Source of the DNA: Mermis nigrescens
Lineage: Eukaryota > Nematoda > Enoplea > Mermithida > Mermithidae
NCBI GenBank assembly: GCA_036768485.1
Contig: JAVLUZ010000415.1
Location: 211,501 to 275,500, forward strand
Direction of reading: 5' to 3'
Length of the DNA stretch: 64,000 nucleotides
A model generated the notes under the pieces. The model searched no databases and was not told the DNA's origin. It worked only from the letters and a program-made list of their open reading frames with translations. This document shows positions 24,074 to 36,900 of this stretch, piece after piece (position 1 is the first letter of the stretch; every line of letters starts with the position of its first letter). The position numbers were made by a program, and so were the translations under genes.

Positions 24074-24888
24074 GTAGCGGAGTTTATTAGAAGATAGGAA
24101 GATGGGTTTTTTCTATACTTACTTTCTCCGTTTTATTGATGACATTTCCCCAACAAAAATTGATTTTTTCATAATAATTCTGAATGTTTTCCTTCGGTCG
24201 AAGATTCACATATCTGATGGCTAAATATTAATAACAAGTAAAACATTTTGTATGAATGACAGGCCTTCCACACTTTCTACGAACTGTACGTAGGTACCTA
24301 CTGTGTTATACCAGTTATTGCTCTTCATTGCTTTTTAGCTTGTTCTTCGAGAAAAATGACTATTAGTAGAGAGTAATTAATTAGGCACCAGAGTTAGGGA
24401 AATTGATAAGCTTACCAAAATGACGAGCAGGTAAACAAATGCACGGCATTGCAAAGGAAATCGAAAACTTGAAGCCAATCGAAAAAAGTAAAAGGTAATC
24501 CGGAAAGATTCATGTAAGGTACACACACACCTGCTACTGCACAACAGGTTTTAGCATATAACTTTTCTGCGTATACACGTTAAAGTAGGAAATACCATCG
24601 GAGAGATAAAACATTTAGCTACAACTAGTGATTTGTGTCTCTGGATGGCCAGAATTCATTAGATGCAACGAATTTTTGTAAAGTCAATTTTTCTTCAGAA
24701 TTCGCATACCTACTGTATATGATGAAAAATTCACAAAAATGTACGAAAACAAATAATAAAATTGACAATCATGATTACAAGAAAAACGACTGAATGGAAG
24801 GCGCTTTTGTGGCAATCTTGAAAAAATTTTACATTGACGTTGAGCAGATTTATGAATTAATACAACTATAGTCAACACAACACCATAC

Positions 24889-24978
24889 ATGGGCATGGGA
24901 GAACATAATTGAATTTGTGGTGGTACTATTAGCGAGTTCGCCCCATCGGACCCCCAGAATTTGTCTGTTGTCCACCTA
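24889..24978 (+). repeat. MITE family C fragment
   Basis: It starts CATACATGGGCATGGG and ends GTTGTCCACCTATAG, with the C body words AATTGAATTTGTGGTGGTAC and CCCCATCGGACCCCCAGAA. Confidence 0.55.
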
Positions 24979-26128
24979 TAGTCTGTTTCATTTAACTTTG
25001 CGGTGCATCAGGCTACAAAAGTAGTTTCAACTTTAGATGCATAAATGCGCTTTAGCAATAGCAAGCGTCTCACCGTAACTCGATATACTCTATAATATCA
25101 CGGAATGGGACGATTTGGCGCCACCAGTTTGGCGCCGCCGTTTTAGCGCCTACCAGTTTGGCGCCACCGTTTTGGCGCCAACCCAGTTTGGCGCCAAGTC
25201 GGTTTAGCGCCGCCGTAGAGGAAGGATCAGAATTCCTGTGCAATAGAGAAAACATTTTTTTAATTTTCTCATAAAAGGTTCACCGTGGAAGAAAGCAGAT
25301 TTTAAACAGAAAAGTTGAACTTTTACGGGCATAATTTCTGAACCCCTGCTTTTCACAGTATGCACAAAGTATATATTCACTGCTTACTCGCCCATTTAGA
25401 AAATTTTATGAAGAACATAAAGATCGAAAATTCATTTTGTACCTATTACATTCAGTGAGTAGAAAGCACAGGTCCTCTATTCCGAAATTGTGCCACTTTT
25501 ACGACTGAGTAAAATGTTACGGCATGGTCGACAACCACAATTTATTCCACATGAGGAGATACACTCCAGCAACTTAAATTATTCTAATTAAATTCATTTG
25601 AAGCAATTTTAAGATAAATTATATAATCAGAAAGCACGTTCTTTATGCTACATAATAGCATATTGTCTTTTTCGATTCAATGAGTATTCATTTGTGTACG
25701 ACTGAAAAACTGTAGAAAAACTAGAAAATTATAAAAAAATTTTTAGATGCATTCACTTATCTCACTAAATTCGAAGATATTCTAAAAGTAATTTATATCA
25801 GCACGTAGAGAATTGAATGAGTTCCTAGAATCTGCATTATACTTTAATCATAAATGAAATGCAAATAATTTATAATATTTCAAAGAGTGGCGCCAAAACG
25901 TCCCATTTCGGCGCCAAAACGGGTTAACGCCAAACTGGCGGTGTCAAAACGGGTCGACGCCAAACCGGTCTGGCGCCAAAACGGCGGCGCCAAACCGGCT
26001 GCGCCAAACTGGCGGCGCCAAAACGTCGTAGACCTATAATATCACAACTTATCTGTTAGTGTAAACCACTTTTGTAGGTGTTTTAAATTTTCTAAAAACC
26101 TCAAAGTTGAGATGATGAAACAGACTAG
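24976..26128. mobile_element. J2 inverted-repeat element enclosing K4
   Basis: The left end CTATAGTCTGTTTCATTT and right end GATGAAACAGACTAG are inverted. Internal pairs such as TATAATATCAC near both inner edges extend the symmetry. It has the same ends as J1 and likewise surrounds a foldback array. Confidence 0.6.
25108..26032. mobile_element. K4 foldback-like element, arms of GGCGCC-containing repeats
   Basis: The left arm (25108-25215) alternates GTTTGGCGCCACC and GTTTTGGCGCC units with a period of about 13-16 bp. The right arm (25886-26032) has the reverse complement (GGCGCCAAAACGG). The interior is AT-rich and appears non-coding. Confidence 0.7.
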
Positions 26129-26302
26129 AATGTTAGCTCTGCTGTTTAGCGGTTATGTTTTATAGGTTTATCATCAAAACGACATCTAACGGTGTTTTCA
26201 TACAAACTGACAAATTTGTGTCCTTTAACTTTTGATCCACTGAAAAGATTAAATACAGTAAATACTGGAAATTTATTTAACTTCTGCAAAAATAAGTCAA
26301 AA

Positions 26303-26538
26303 TTATAGTCTTTTTCACGAAACCTTGTGCATAGAAATCAATTTTCAGTGCTTAAGCAAGCAGCTACAAAAAGCGTTTCTAGCGAGCCACTGTAATACGA
26401 TTTTGATAGTAAAACTTCATATGCTTATCAAGTGATATGCACAATATCGTGATTGATGCTTCAGTTTACACCGCTTTTCTTATATATTTACGTTGATTCT
26501 AAAATTGCGATCCATGCGCAAGGTTTCGTACAGACTAT
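26303..26538. mobile_element. J3 short inverted-repeat element
   Basis: The left words TATAGTCTTTTTCACGAAAC and CTTGTGCATAG are mirrored on the right by CATGCGCAAGGTTTCGTAC and AGACTATG. Confidence 0.6.
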
Positions 26539-26717
26539 GTATCCTGCATTTTAGTACAAATGTAAGCTAAAACAAGTACCCCACACCTTTTGTCAATTGA
26601 ATACTCTGCTCCCTGTTAGAGAGACGTTTGCTATTTTCACGTCACACCAGCATAAAAATTTTAAACCACAACCCGATTTGGGAGGGAAAACTGCAGATTT
26701 AATGAAACAGACTATAG

Positions 26718-26886
26718 TATGTACATACACTATTCCAGAGTTTCCTGTCAATTTCAAGCACTTCTGGAAAACGTTCAATTTCCATCCATTTTCGGCCCTC
26801 GTTCTGCCTCATTTCGCCCGGAAAATTCCCCATTTTCCATTCTAGGGGTCTGGCTGGCTGGACCCTCCCGAACCCGTGCATGTATG
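26718..26886 (+). repeat. MITE family B fragment
   Basis: It matches the right part of the other B copies: CAATTTCAAGCACTT, CATTTTCGGCCCTCGTTCTG, then CCCGTGCATGTATG. The left end is missing. Confidence 0.55.
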
Positions 26887-26894
26887 GGCAACTC

Positions 26895-27020
26895 CATACA
26901 TGAGCGTGGAGGTCTGGCTGAACCCCTACCAACATCCGACAAACCTCCAGAATTGAATATTTGGTGCTTTTGGCAACTTTGCCCTATTCCCCCAGGATCT
27001 GGTTGCTACCCACGTCTTTT
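26895..27020 (+). repeat. MITE family C, copy 4
   Basis: It starts CATACATGAGCGTGGAGG and contains CCTCCAGAATTGAATATTTG and GGTTGCTACCCACGTC. It lies 8 bp from the B fragment. Confidence 0.55.
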
Positions 27021-27029
27021 TGCGCGCAA

Positions 27030-27460
27030 ACCCGTAGGTTTGATACTTCATCTCTAGACCAAGTTGCGCAATTTCTCTTTTGTTTAGTCTAGCACTGGTT
27101 TAATGCGAGCTGTTTTTCTGAGCCACCAGACAATGGTCAGTAGGAGCACTCAAGCTGGCCGTTCGGACGCTAACAATAGGATCGCATCATCTTGTCATCG
27201 ATATGCATTTCATCGAACTTTGGCACTAACTTTGCCTTCTTTCCTAAAAATTTCTTATTCCAGTTTTAGATAGACAAGAACCTAGTTTCATGTCCCAAAT
27301 AATTATCAGCCGTATCATAAATCCGGAAGCATTTCATCCATTTGAGCGTGAAGGGAATCATAACGTGCATATCGAATTTAGATTTTGTTGACTGCAAGTA
27401 AATGTCTTGTTTGTGTAATCTTTGAAAGCTTGCACTTTTTCATTCGGTTGCTTCATTCGC
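27030..27460. other. Downstream flank of the TatD gene
   Basis: No feature is supported. It lies beyond the probable polyadenylation signal of the minus-strand gene. Confidence 0.35.
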
Positions 27461-27463
27461 CAA

Positions 27464-27469
27464 TTTATT
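27464..27469 (-). terminator. Polyadenylation signal of the TatD-like gene
   Basis: AATAAA on the minus strand, about 97 bp past the stop codon at 27566-27568. This suggests a short 3' UTR. Confidence 0.6.
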
Positions 27470-27565
27470 AAGAAAAATAAATAATGGAGACAGAAATTAA
27501 GCGTATACAATCCGGTCATTATATTTGAAACATAAAACTCACGGGTTTAACGCGAAAAAATGAGT

Positions 27566-27900
27566 TCAGTGCGAAACGTCATCTAAGCTAAATACACTGA
27601 AGGCGTTTCGAGTCGTCGCGGCGGCCAGCCGCTCGGGCGGCTCGTCCATGAACGCGGCGACCAGTTCGCACGTCGCCGCGAGCGAACACGGCTCATTGCG
27701 GTCGAAGCTACAGTAATCCGCGAGCGTCGAACGCGCGTGTTCGGAAATGCGCGTAGAAACGTCTTTGGGCAATTTTTTGGCCTTCAAATTAGGAAACATG
27801 AATGGGGCATCAGTTTCGAGTAAAAGTCGTTCCATTGGGATTCGTCGTTGCCTCAGGGCGTACTGCACGCCGTCGGGCAATTTATCCTTCCACAGAAAAC
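27566..27900 (-). CDS. tatD: TatD-like gene, exon 5 (terminal)
   Basis: The acceptor TATTTCAG precedes 27900. The exon opens by completing a Gly codon, then reads FLWKDKLPDGVQYALRQRR. It carries the catalytic LLLETDAPF, with Asp241, and the FDRNEP motif, and stops with TGA at 27568-27566. The C-terminus is slightly longer than in bacterial TatD. Confidence 0.92.
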
Positions 27901-30900
27901 CTGAAATATTTTTTTAAATAAAATTTTAAAAAAAGTTGAGCGAATCTTCCGTCTTCGAGTTCTTTAATCTTCGGAGTTCAATGAATGAGGCATCAATCAA
28001 CAAAAAAGGAAGAAAAAACCGACAAGAGACCGTTAGGATGGCCGCATGGCCGAACTAGGGGTCAGCTTAATAAAGGGACTTTCAGCCTGAGGGCTTCACC
28101 GAGCTTGAACGACATGGTCAATTCTACACGTGGGCGTGGAAAGGGGGGAATTGGGGGGTATGCACCCCCAGAAGTTAAAATACCCCCCTAGAAATCAAAA
28201 TACCCCCCAGAATTCAAATTTTGAATTTTTTTGCTTTTTTAGCGATTTTTTGATGCCATTGGATAGTGCTCGATGAGAAACGTCGAAAAATGGTGTTTTT
28301 TCGCCATACGACCACTTTTAAGACCATTTTTTGACCTTTGAAAATTTTTCCACTCCCACCCCCGAATTTCGGTGCTGCCCACCTATGGTCAATTCGCGTA
28401 AGACACAAACCTAAACTATGTTTGGCCGATCTCATGCATTTTTGCAAAAAACCAATTTATTTACTCTTCTGAAGCAATAGCATTTTCGTCTACAAAATTT
28501 TTCGCGCTTGTATTCATGGTTGTAACCAGAAGAACTATAAATGATCTGGGGTAACCATCCAGAAAGGTTTTCGTCCCCACGAATGTTTCATTCCACGAAA
28601 AAAATTGGTAGAAAAAGTGAAGCGTTTTTAGCTATCTGTTTGCTCAAAAGTGTCAAATTTTCGATGCTCCGCCGCCATATAGTCATTTTTTACTATATTA
28701 TGTTTACTTCACCCGAATTTTTCTGATATTTTGCCGAATTTTTTATTTTTTGTGCTCTAAAAAGCTAGATCAGAAAATCGTGAGAAACACCCAAAAATTA
28801 TTTTTTGACGCGTATTCACCGTTTTTGATCTACAAAAGGCACTTAACTTCACAAACCCTAAAGAGCTCCCATGCTGTGCATGTCTACGGACACTGTACTT
28901 TTCCTGATATATACGAGTGTACATATGCTTGTACTCGTACTAGAGCACAATAAATTATCTTCTGGAAATTTGTAAAAATTTCACGCATTGGAACAAAATT
29001 AAAAAGTAACACTAGCAAATGCATTACGCCACGTGGGCAGCAATAAATTTCTGGGGGTGGGGGGGGGGTGCAAGATTTTTCAAAGGTCAAGAATGGCCTT
29101 AAAAATGATGGTAGAGCGAAAAACACCATTTTCAACGTTTCTCATCGAGCACTATCTATTGGCATCAAAAAATTGCGAACAAAACAAAAAAATTTCAAAA
29201 ATTGATTTCTGGGGGATATTTTGGTTTCTCGAAGGGGGCTGCATACCCCCCACGCCCAGGTGTGTGTACATGTACCTTACTGCATACGTTGAGCGATTGT
29301 CCTAGGCCTACCGTTCAGAACTGAGAATCATGTCATAGTTAAAAGATACATGGGTAGTAACTAGTGATCGACCGGGGCCCCGGCCCCGGCAATCCCCGGC
29401 CATTTTTCAGCATCCCCGGCCCCGGCCGGGGCAAGGTCAAAAAATGGCCGGGGCCGGGGAAAAATTTAGTGTAATTCGTATTTTGTACAGGCTGTGATAC
29501 TGGCACTTATTTATCAATGAGCAAGTGTTAATTTTGAGAACTGTACTGATTAGACCATATGTATACTTACTTAGTCCTTGTCATAAGTTTTCTACTGTGT
29601 ATAAATGAGCTTTTAATGAATGAATGTTCAGGAAAATCTGCATATTTTCGATTCCTCCACTTAACTTATTTAAACTAAATGCTACTTTTAACTCATTCAT
29701 TCATAGCTATGGCTAAAAGATTTAGAGTTGACAAATACGTTCTATTTCTAGTTAGAAATTGTACGTTTTTAACAAACTATTTCTACAAAAAACACTTTTA
29801 CATTCATTTGAATGGGAACCGTGTGCTTTAAAACGCGTTTCCTGTGTAATAGTTATTAGGACCGAGGTTAATTATAGGCGAATATAAACTACGCTGCAGA
29901 ATTGCGTCCGATCCGATAAACTAAATATGTCTCAAATAGTTTCCTAGGGTCCAGAGTTGAGGGAGGGGTGAAATCCCAAATTGGAGGACCAGAAAATTAG
30001 TGGCAAAACAGGGTCTTTTGACTTTTAATTGTATATTTTAGCTAATTTCTGAGTTTCTAACGCCAAGAATTACTAAAATTGTCTCAAAACGGCGCGAAGC
30101 GCCTAAAAATTTGACATTTCTGCATTCTAAATTTAAATTTTGCCATTTAAAAGATGTATAGGACAGACAATTTTTCATATCGGAGGGAAATGCCGAAAAA
30201 TTTTTGGAATTTTATACCTTTTTACAGTTTTTATCTTCCCAAAAATCTTTGTACATGTACAAAGATAGTCCTGGTCTTTGTACATCGGGAAAAATCTTTG
30301 GCGAATACAAAAAACACTCTTTTGTACATGCAAATTTTTGTATACTTTAATATGGTACAGTAACGATTTCAGTGTGGTAGTAGAACATAGTTTTTCGACC
30401 TTTAGTAGTGTATTTGGCTAATTTTTGGGTTCCTGAATATTTGACATTTTTCCATTTTTCCATTCTAAGCGCAGTGTTGCTTATTACAAGATTTAATTCG
30501 CATATTACAATTTTTGTAATATTTCTCATTTTGTAGTACAAGTTGTTTAAGCTTTCTCAGTCGAGTTTTATGTGTGAATTCCATCAGAAGCTCATAAAAA
30601 TTTCGGCACTTCGCGCCGAACTATCAACTAAATTCAGGCCGAATTATCACATTTAGAAGCACGGTCTTTTTGTATTCGGGGAAGATTTTTGCTGATGTAC
30701 ATAGACGTTTCAGGACCGTCTTTGTACATGTACAAAGATTTTTGAAGAACAAAAACTGTAAAAAGGTGTAGAATTCCTTATTGAAAATTCTACCATTTTA
30801 AAGATTTTCAAAGGGGGGGGTAAGCGGCTGCAAAAATGGAGCCGCTTACCCCCTTCCCTGAAAATAGCCGAGGAATATACATGTGACAGAGGATTTGGGC

Positions 30901-33900
30901 CATCCCCCATCTCCGCTTTGAAGCCCCGAACTTCCTTGAAAGTCAGAAAATATTTAACCACCCTCCCCCATTTTTTGGCGAAAGCCTGTGCTTTTTGGCT
31001 ATTTTTATGTGTTTTTACCATTTTTGATCTAGTCGCTAACCCCCTCCTTCTAAAAATGGCGCGGGACCCCTACCCTAGATTTCCAGCCGTTACATGTAGG
31101 TATACTGAGGGAACCTCATAAAATTTTAAGCGATTACATGCATGTTTTATAGTGATAGTTTATCTATTTACTCTAGCTCACATAATAAAATAATGTATCA
31201 CTTCGTGAAATTCTAATAGTTAGGTACACTTTAGCCATACTAAAAAATTAAGTTCAAAAAATTCAAAAGGTTTTCACCAAAAATCGTCTGACAGTGACTT
31301 GTGTCTTGGACCCTGAGGGGTAATACCCCTCCCCCATATGGGAATGTGTGATGTCTCATTTATTACATCCAATACCTATTGCATCCAATTGCTACAGCAG
31401 CAGTAGCCGTAGCTAAGATTCGAATGATACAGAGTGTGCTAATAGCAGCGACATAGACCTTATTGATGATTCAGACAATGAAACACTAGACTAAATTTGT
31501 TTCTTGTGACATAAATAGTAATAAAACTTGATATGAAAAGCCATTTACTACTGAATGGAGCAATCGCTCATTATTTCTTTCCTATGCCCCCACCCCAAGT
31601 ATGTGTCATGCAATAATATTTTCCTTGTCTGACCCCGGCCAGCCCCCGGCCCGGCCCCGGCCAAAAAAGTCGCCCCGGTCGATCACTAGTAGTAACCAAA
31701 TTCTGGGGAACGATTAGACCAAATTGCCAAAAATAGCACCGAAAATTCAATTCTGTCTGTCGATTTGGGGGGAGGGGCACCGGATTCTGGGAAGGTCCTC
31801 CAGACCATACCTGAGCGTGGAGGGTTGGGTGGGGGGTATGCATGCAACCTCCCAGAAACCAAAATACCCTCCAGAATTCAATTTTTGAAAATTTCTTCTG
31901 TTTTTTTTTCTAATTTTTTTTGATGCCAATGGATAGTGCTCGACGAGAAACGTTGAAAAATGGTTTTTTTCGCCATAACCATAATTTTTAAGGCCATTTT
32001 TTGACCTTTAAAAAAAATCTTGCACCCCCAGATTTTTGGTGCCGCCCACCTATGGTCCAGAACCCTCCAACCCCGCCCAAGTACGGTTAAGAGGCGTTTG
32101 AGTCTTGAGGGAAGCCTCCACTGAAGGACAGTCGTCCCTCTATCCCCAAAGGCTAAGATCTCAATTACATTCTTTTACCATGCGTTTTACCAAAAATAGA
32201 AGACCATTTTTTCATGCCGAAAGATCAACAAGCTCAACTCACAATTTCAAACTATTTCGCATATGGTCACAATAATATTTAAAAGTATACTGAGTAAATT
32301 ATTGCTTGTTTTTCCACAAAGTCTAGGGGAATTTAGCCTGTACCATGAAAATGAGGAGCCTACTCGATTACTCTCTAAACAGCTGTACCATACACATGGG
32401 TGGTTTTAAGCAATTTTTTGACGTCAAACCAACAAAATTCTTTAGCAATTCTTAAAGCGAAAATTTAAAATCCCCAGAATTCTGCTCCTGCCCATAGCTG
32501 CACACCATGGCCGATCAACGGGCGGGTCAGCCGGTCTGGCAGGGTCAGGAATTGAACATTTTTGGGCCAAAATGACCTCAAAAACCGGTATAAATACTAA
32601 AAGAGCGTTAAAACTACGTTATTACACAATTTCCGGTCAATTTAAAGCACTTTTGTGTCACGCCCACTACCCGCCTTCGCCAATTTATGCTCGATTTTCC
32701 TAACTGAAATTTGCGCACTTCATTAATGGAGTAGGTTTGAGGGCAATCCTGCGTTTGCATGCACTGATAGGATAACAACAACGAATTAAGAATTCATAGT
32801 TTTATTTGAGAACTATATAAAAACATCCGAATTATTCAATATTCGACATGAGCGTAAGCTAGGCAAAGAAGGCGTAACTATGGGTTCTGATTGCGCTAGC
32901 TATGATTAGCTAAAACGTCAGAGATTATGACTATTCTTTATACATGAAAACATAGGTGGGCAGCACCAAAATTCTGTGGGGGGGGGCGCTTGGTTCTTCA
33001 AAGGTCAAAAAATGGTCTTAAAAATGATAATATGGCAAAAGAACCAATTTTTCAACATTTCTCATCGAGCACTATCCATTGGCAGCAAAAAGTTGCGAAA
33101 AAAAAACAAAAAAAATTGAATTCTGGGGGAGGTATTTTGGTTGCTAGGGGGTATTCTAACTTCGGGGGTGCATACCCCCAAACCCCCACGCCCACGTCTG
33201 CGTGGAATAGGGTGAGACCGGGACTTCAGGCAGGGACGACCAGGCAATTACCAGACGCTAGGACAAAGGTATGAAGAGCCAAAGCTTTGAGTCGCGCCGC
33301 TTTTACAGGAAAATCGGCGGACGCACATGATGTCGTTTTGATGACTCATTTTTGGATATTTTTGCCAACCTTTTCTCACGTGTGCATCTGTCTGCACAAA
33401 TGCGCGTTTTTCGTCAACTTACATCTTATGCTTTTGACCTCGAATAACCTATTCAATAAGTTACTCACATGCATGACCCAAAAGTTAATAAACGATGTCA
33501 CTTGTTTGGGCAAATTTTGCGCGCAGTCTCATGTTTACTGATGTTCTAAGTGAGTGTGGGAAGCATACGTGGGCAGCAAGAAAATTCTGGGGGAAGGGGT
33601 GCAAGATTTTTTGAAGGTCAAAAAATGGCCTTATAAATTGTGGTATGGCGATAAAAACACCATTTTTCGACGTTTCTCATCAAGCACTATCCATTGGCAT
33701 CAAAAAATTGCGAAAAAAACGAAAAAATTTTCAAAAATTGAATTCTGGGGGGGGGTAATTTTGCTTTCTGGGGGAGGTGCATACTCCCCAAACCCCCACG
33801 CCCAGGTGTGGTGGGAAGCTTAATTAATCTTCAAGTTTCAATTCGTTCTGGCGTCTGTCTGCTCTGTCTGGTTCTTAAAAACGATTTTAATTGGTTTTGA

Positions 33901-36900
33901 CCATGCTATTGCATAGAATCGCGTTGTTAGCCTTCGATTTCGTCTTTTCGTAAATTTACATGAAAATAAACGTTTAATAGCCTAATTATTACAATTTTGG
34001 GAAAAGTTAAAGATATTATGATATGCGTTTTCGAGAATGGCGCTTTATATTACACGATTAGATTTTGCGAATATTATAATACGAATAAAAATAAGCATAT
34101 TTTTCGTAATATTATTAAAAAATCATATTGCATTAAGACATAATGCTAACGTGTTCTATTTGTACATATTAGATGCTTAAAATCGCGTCGCTCGTAACAT
34201 TTAAAAAAGAATTTCGATTTTCATCCGTTTTTTACCACCATTGTGCCTCATTTTCCCGAGAAAATGTTCCATTTTTCCATTGTGGGTGAGGAAAATCTGA
34301 TTCCTAAAACCCCAACGAGAATGTCTAGTACAGCCTATGCGTAATCCGAATTCTGTGACGAAATTGGCTAGTTATTTTCATTTTCGCTAAAAATTAAAAT
34401 TTATTCTAGTTTTTGCTTTGCTAAAGCTTTCGATGATACTACAATATTTTGACTTTTTTCGATCCTCAAAAATTTTCGGCTCCCCGACTATCGGCTTTGC
34501 ATACTACAAAACGAAAACACAAAATCGTAACTCGCGCAAAAATTTAATTAGTAAATAACAAATTTAACGCGTCGCTTTTACACTCACGCACAAATTTATA
34601 GTGCAATTATTTTCGAGATGAGGAAAGAGAAGTAAAATCTTCAAAATGTAGAACATACATTTAACGGGAGGTATCTATCACCCAAAGTCGGTCGTCCCTT
34701 CATTCTCCCCAAAGAATGAGATTTCGGATCTGGTAAACACTTCACCCCCAGCGTTTTATAGCCGATCCATATAAGCTACAGTAAGCAAACTTTACAAGGA
34801 GATAGCTATAAGCCTATTGTACTAATCTGGCAAAATTGATTAACTTACGGTGTAACTTACTGCTTTAAAAAAATTAAAAAAAACTCACTTAATTTTACTT
34901 TAAACTTTCTTTTTTAAAAATTACCCTTTTTTAATGTAGGATGTTGATTGAGTTACAAAAAACTGCTTTGTTTGAAACCCACCGAATCGTTTACAATTTT
35001 TAGATGCCGTCAGTACATTGTAAACTGTGAGTGTAAAGCAGTAAGTTTACACCGCAAGTTAATCAATTTTGCCAAATTAGTACAATAGGCTTATAGCTAT
35101 CTCCTTGTGAAGTCTGATTAATGTAGCTTATATGGATCGGCTAAAAACGCTAGGGGGTAAATTGTATACTAGATCCGAGATTTCTATTGTCCCTCCCGTT
35201 TTTGACAAAAAAACTGCGTTTTACACCATTTTTAGAATATTTTTGCCAGTTTTGACCCAGAATTGAAGATCATTTACCCCCTACCTCGACCTAAAATGGC
35301 TGCTACAATTCTGATGAACGCTATTAGTTCTGGGTGAGAAGAATAATTTATCGACACACTATCATTCTTTCATTGGATAAGCGTAAAAAACCCGCAGAAC
35401 TAGCAGGTATTAATGCTTGACCCATAAGTAAATGTCACAACGAGAGCTTAAACTGGAACAATTGCGAGAAAGTGTTGCTATAACGGCACTGCTTCGCCGA
35501 ACTCAAATTAACGTACCTCATTACACCGTCTAAGCTGCGAAGGATTGCTGGTTTTTAAATGTTAACTTACATTTAGTTTTGTTTAATTTTTTAATTTGTA
35601 ATTTTTCTTTATTTGTTCATTTTTTAATTTTAAATTTTTTTGACAAATGCTTTCCGGAACAGTCAAAAGTAGCCCCGAAAATCATTTAATTATATTCGTA
35701 TGTGCAAAATAGCGTGTATCCCCATTCGGCTGTACAACTTTCGATAGAGGCTTCTGTAGTGCAGACTTGTTTCTAAAGAGATATGTCCGAAATATTCCGA
35801 TGTTTTATAGGAAAAAGTGCTCAAGCGGTGTAAAACATTGAATCGAATATAATTAACTTGCAAAAATTTAATTAATCAGCGAAGTAAATAAATGCGACGC
35901 AAAAAGAAAAACCATCATTTCCTGCGGAAATTCGAACTAAAAAATTACAACTGCATAAAAAATCAAAAAGTAATTGTACATTTTGTAAACAGTAAAAGCT
36001 AGTGCCGTATAATAGGATACAGTACACATTCTAAACAGGTGAGTGGAACCAAAATTCTGGCGGGGGTGTGTGCAAGATTTTTTCAAAGGTCAAAAATTTC
36101 ATTGAAAATGGTGATATGGCGAAAAATGCACCATTTTTCAACGTTTCTCATCGAGCACTATCCATTGGCATAAAAAAATTGCGAAAAAAAACAAAAACTC
36201 TTCGAAAATTAAATTCTGGGGTTGTTTTTCGGTTTCGGGGGTGGGGGTGCATACCTCCTAAACCCCCAACGCTCAGGTATGGTTCTAAGGATGTAAATAC
36301 ATGTTTTTTTACCTCTTGCATTTTACTGCGGCAATCTGTGCGCTCTGACAATAAAAATTACAAAAATTTATCAACATGGCGCAAGGCGTCGAAAAATTCT
36401 TGTAGTCATATCTTTTTGATATAGATTTTTTGCGTTTTTAACGACAGATAGTTTAGAACGCTGGATTTTAGGGAAGCGTAAAAAATTCCATTATTCTTAC
36501 TTCCTAAAACACAATTTTGAAATTTTCAAATGACAAACAAAATAGAAAATAGCCAGACCGGTTTAGAAGTATTTTCTAATCTCCCCCACACATCTAAATA
36601 TAGATTAGACAATTTCTTGATTCGCTAAATTAGTATGTACGTGACAACACTAAATTATTCTGGCCGATTTAAACTTTTAAGTCGATGCTGGATATTCGTA
36701 AAGAGAATAAAAGTTATCAGCGCCGAAAAATATTTACATTTTTTATTTTAAGACTCAATGTTTGCTGCTAGAAAGACGTGCAAAACAAATAATGGATCTA
36801 GTATACAATTTACTCCCTAGCGTTTTTTAGCCGATCCATATAAGCTACAGTAACCGAACTTTACAAGGAGATAGATATAAGCCTATTGTACTAACCTAGC

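Larger units (their letters stand above)
29362..31688. mobile_element. D1, 2.3-kb hAT-like element, perfect 8-bp TSD
   Basis: Ends TAGTGATCGACCGGGGC and GCCCCGGTCGATCACTA are inverted, followed inwards by CCGGCC-rich runs on both sides. Exact flanks GTAGTAAC lie at 29354-29361 and 31689-31696. It carries fragments of N (30005-30340, 30650-30790) and of G (30880-31100). No intact transposase is present. Confidence 0.88.
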
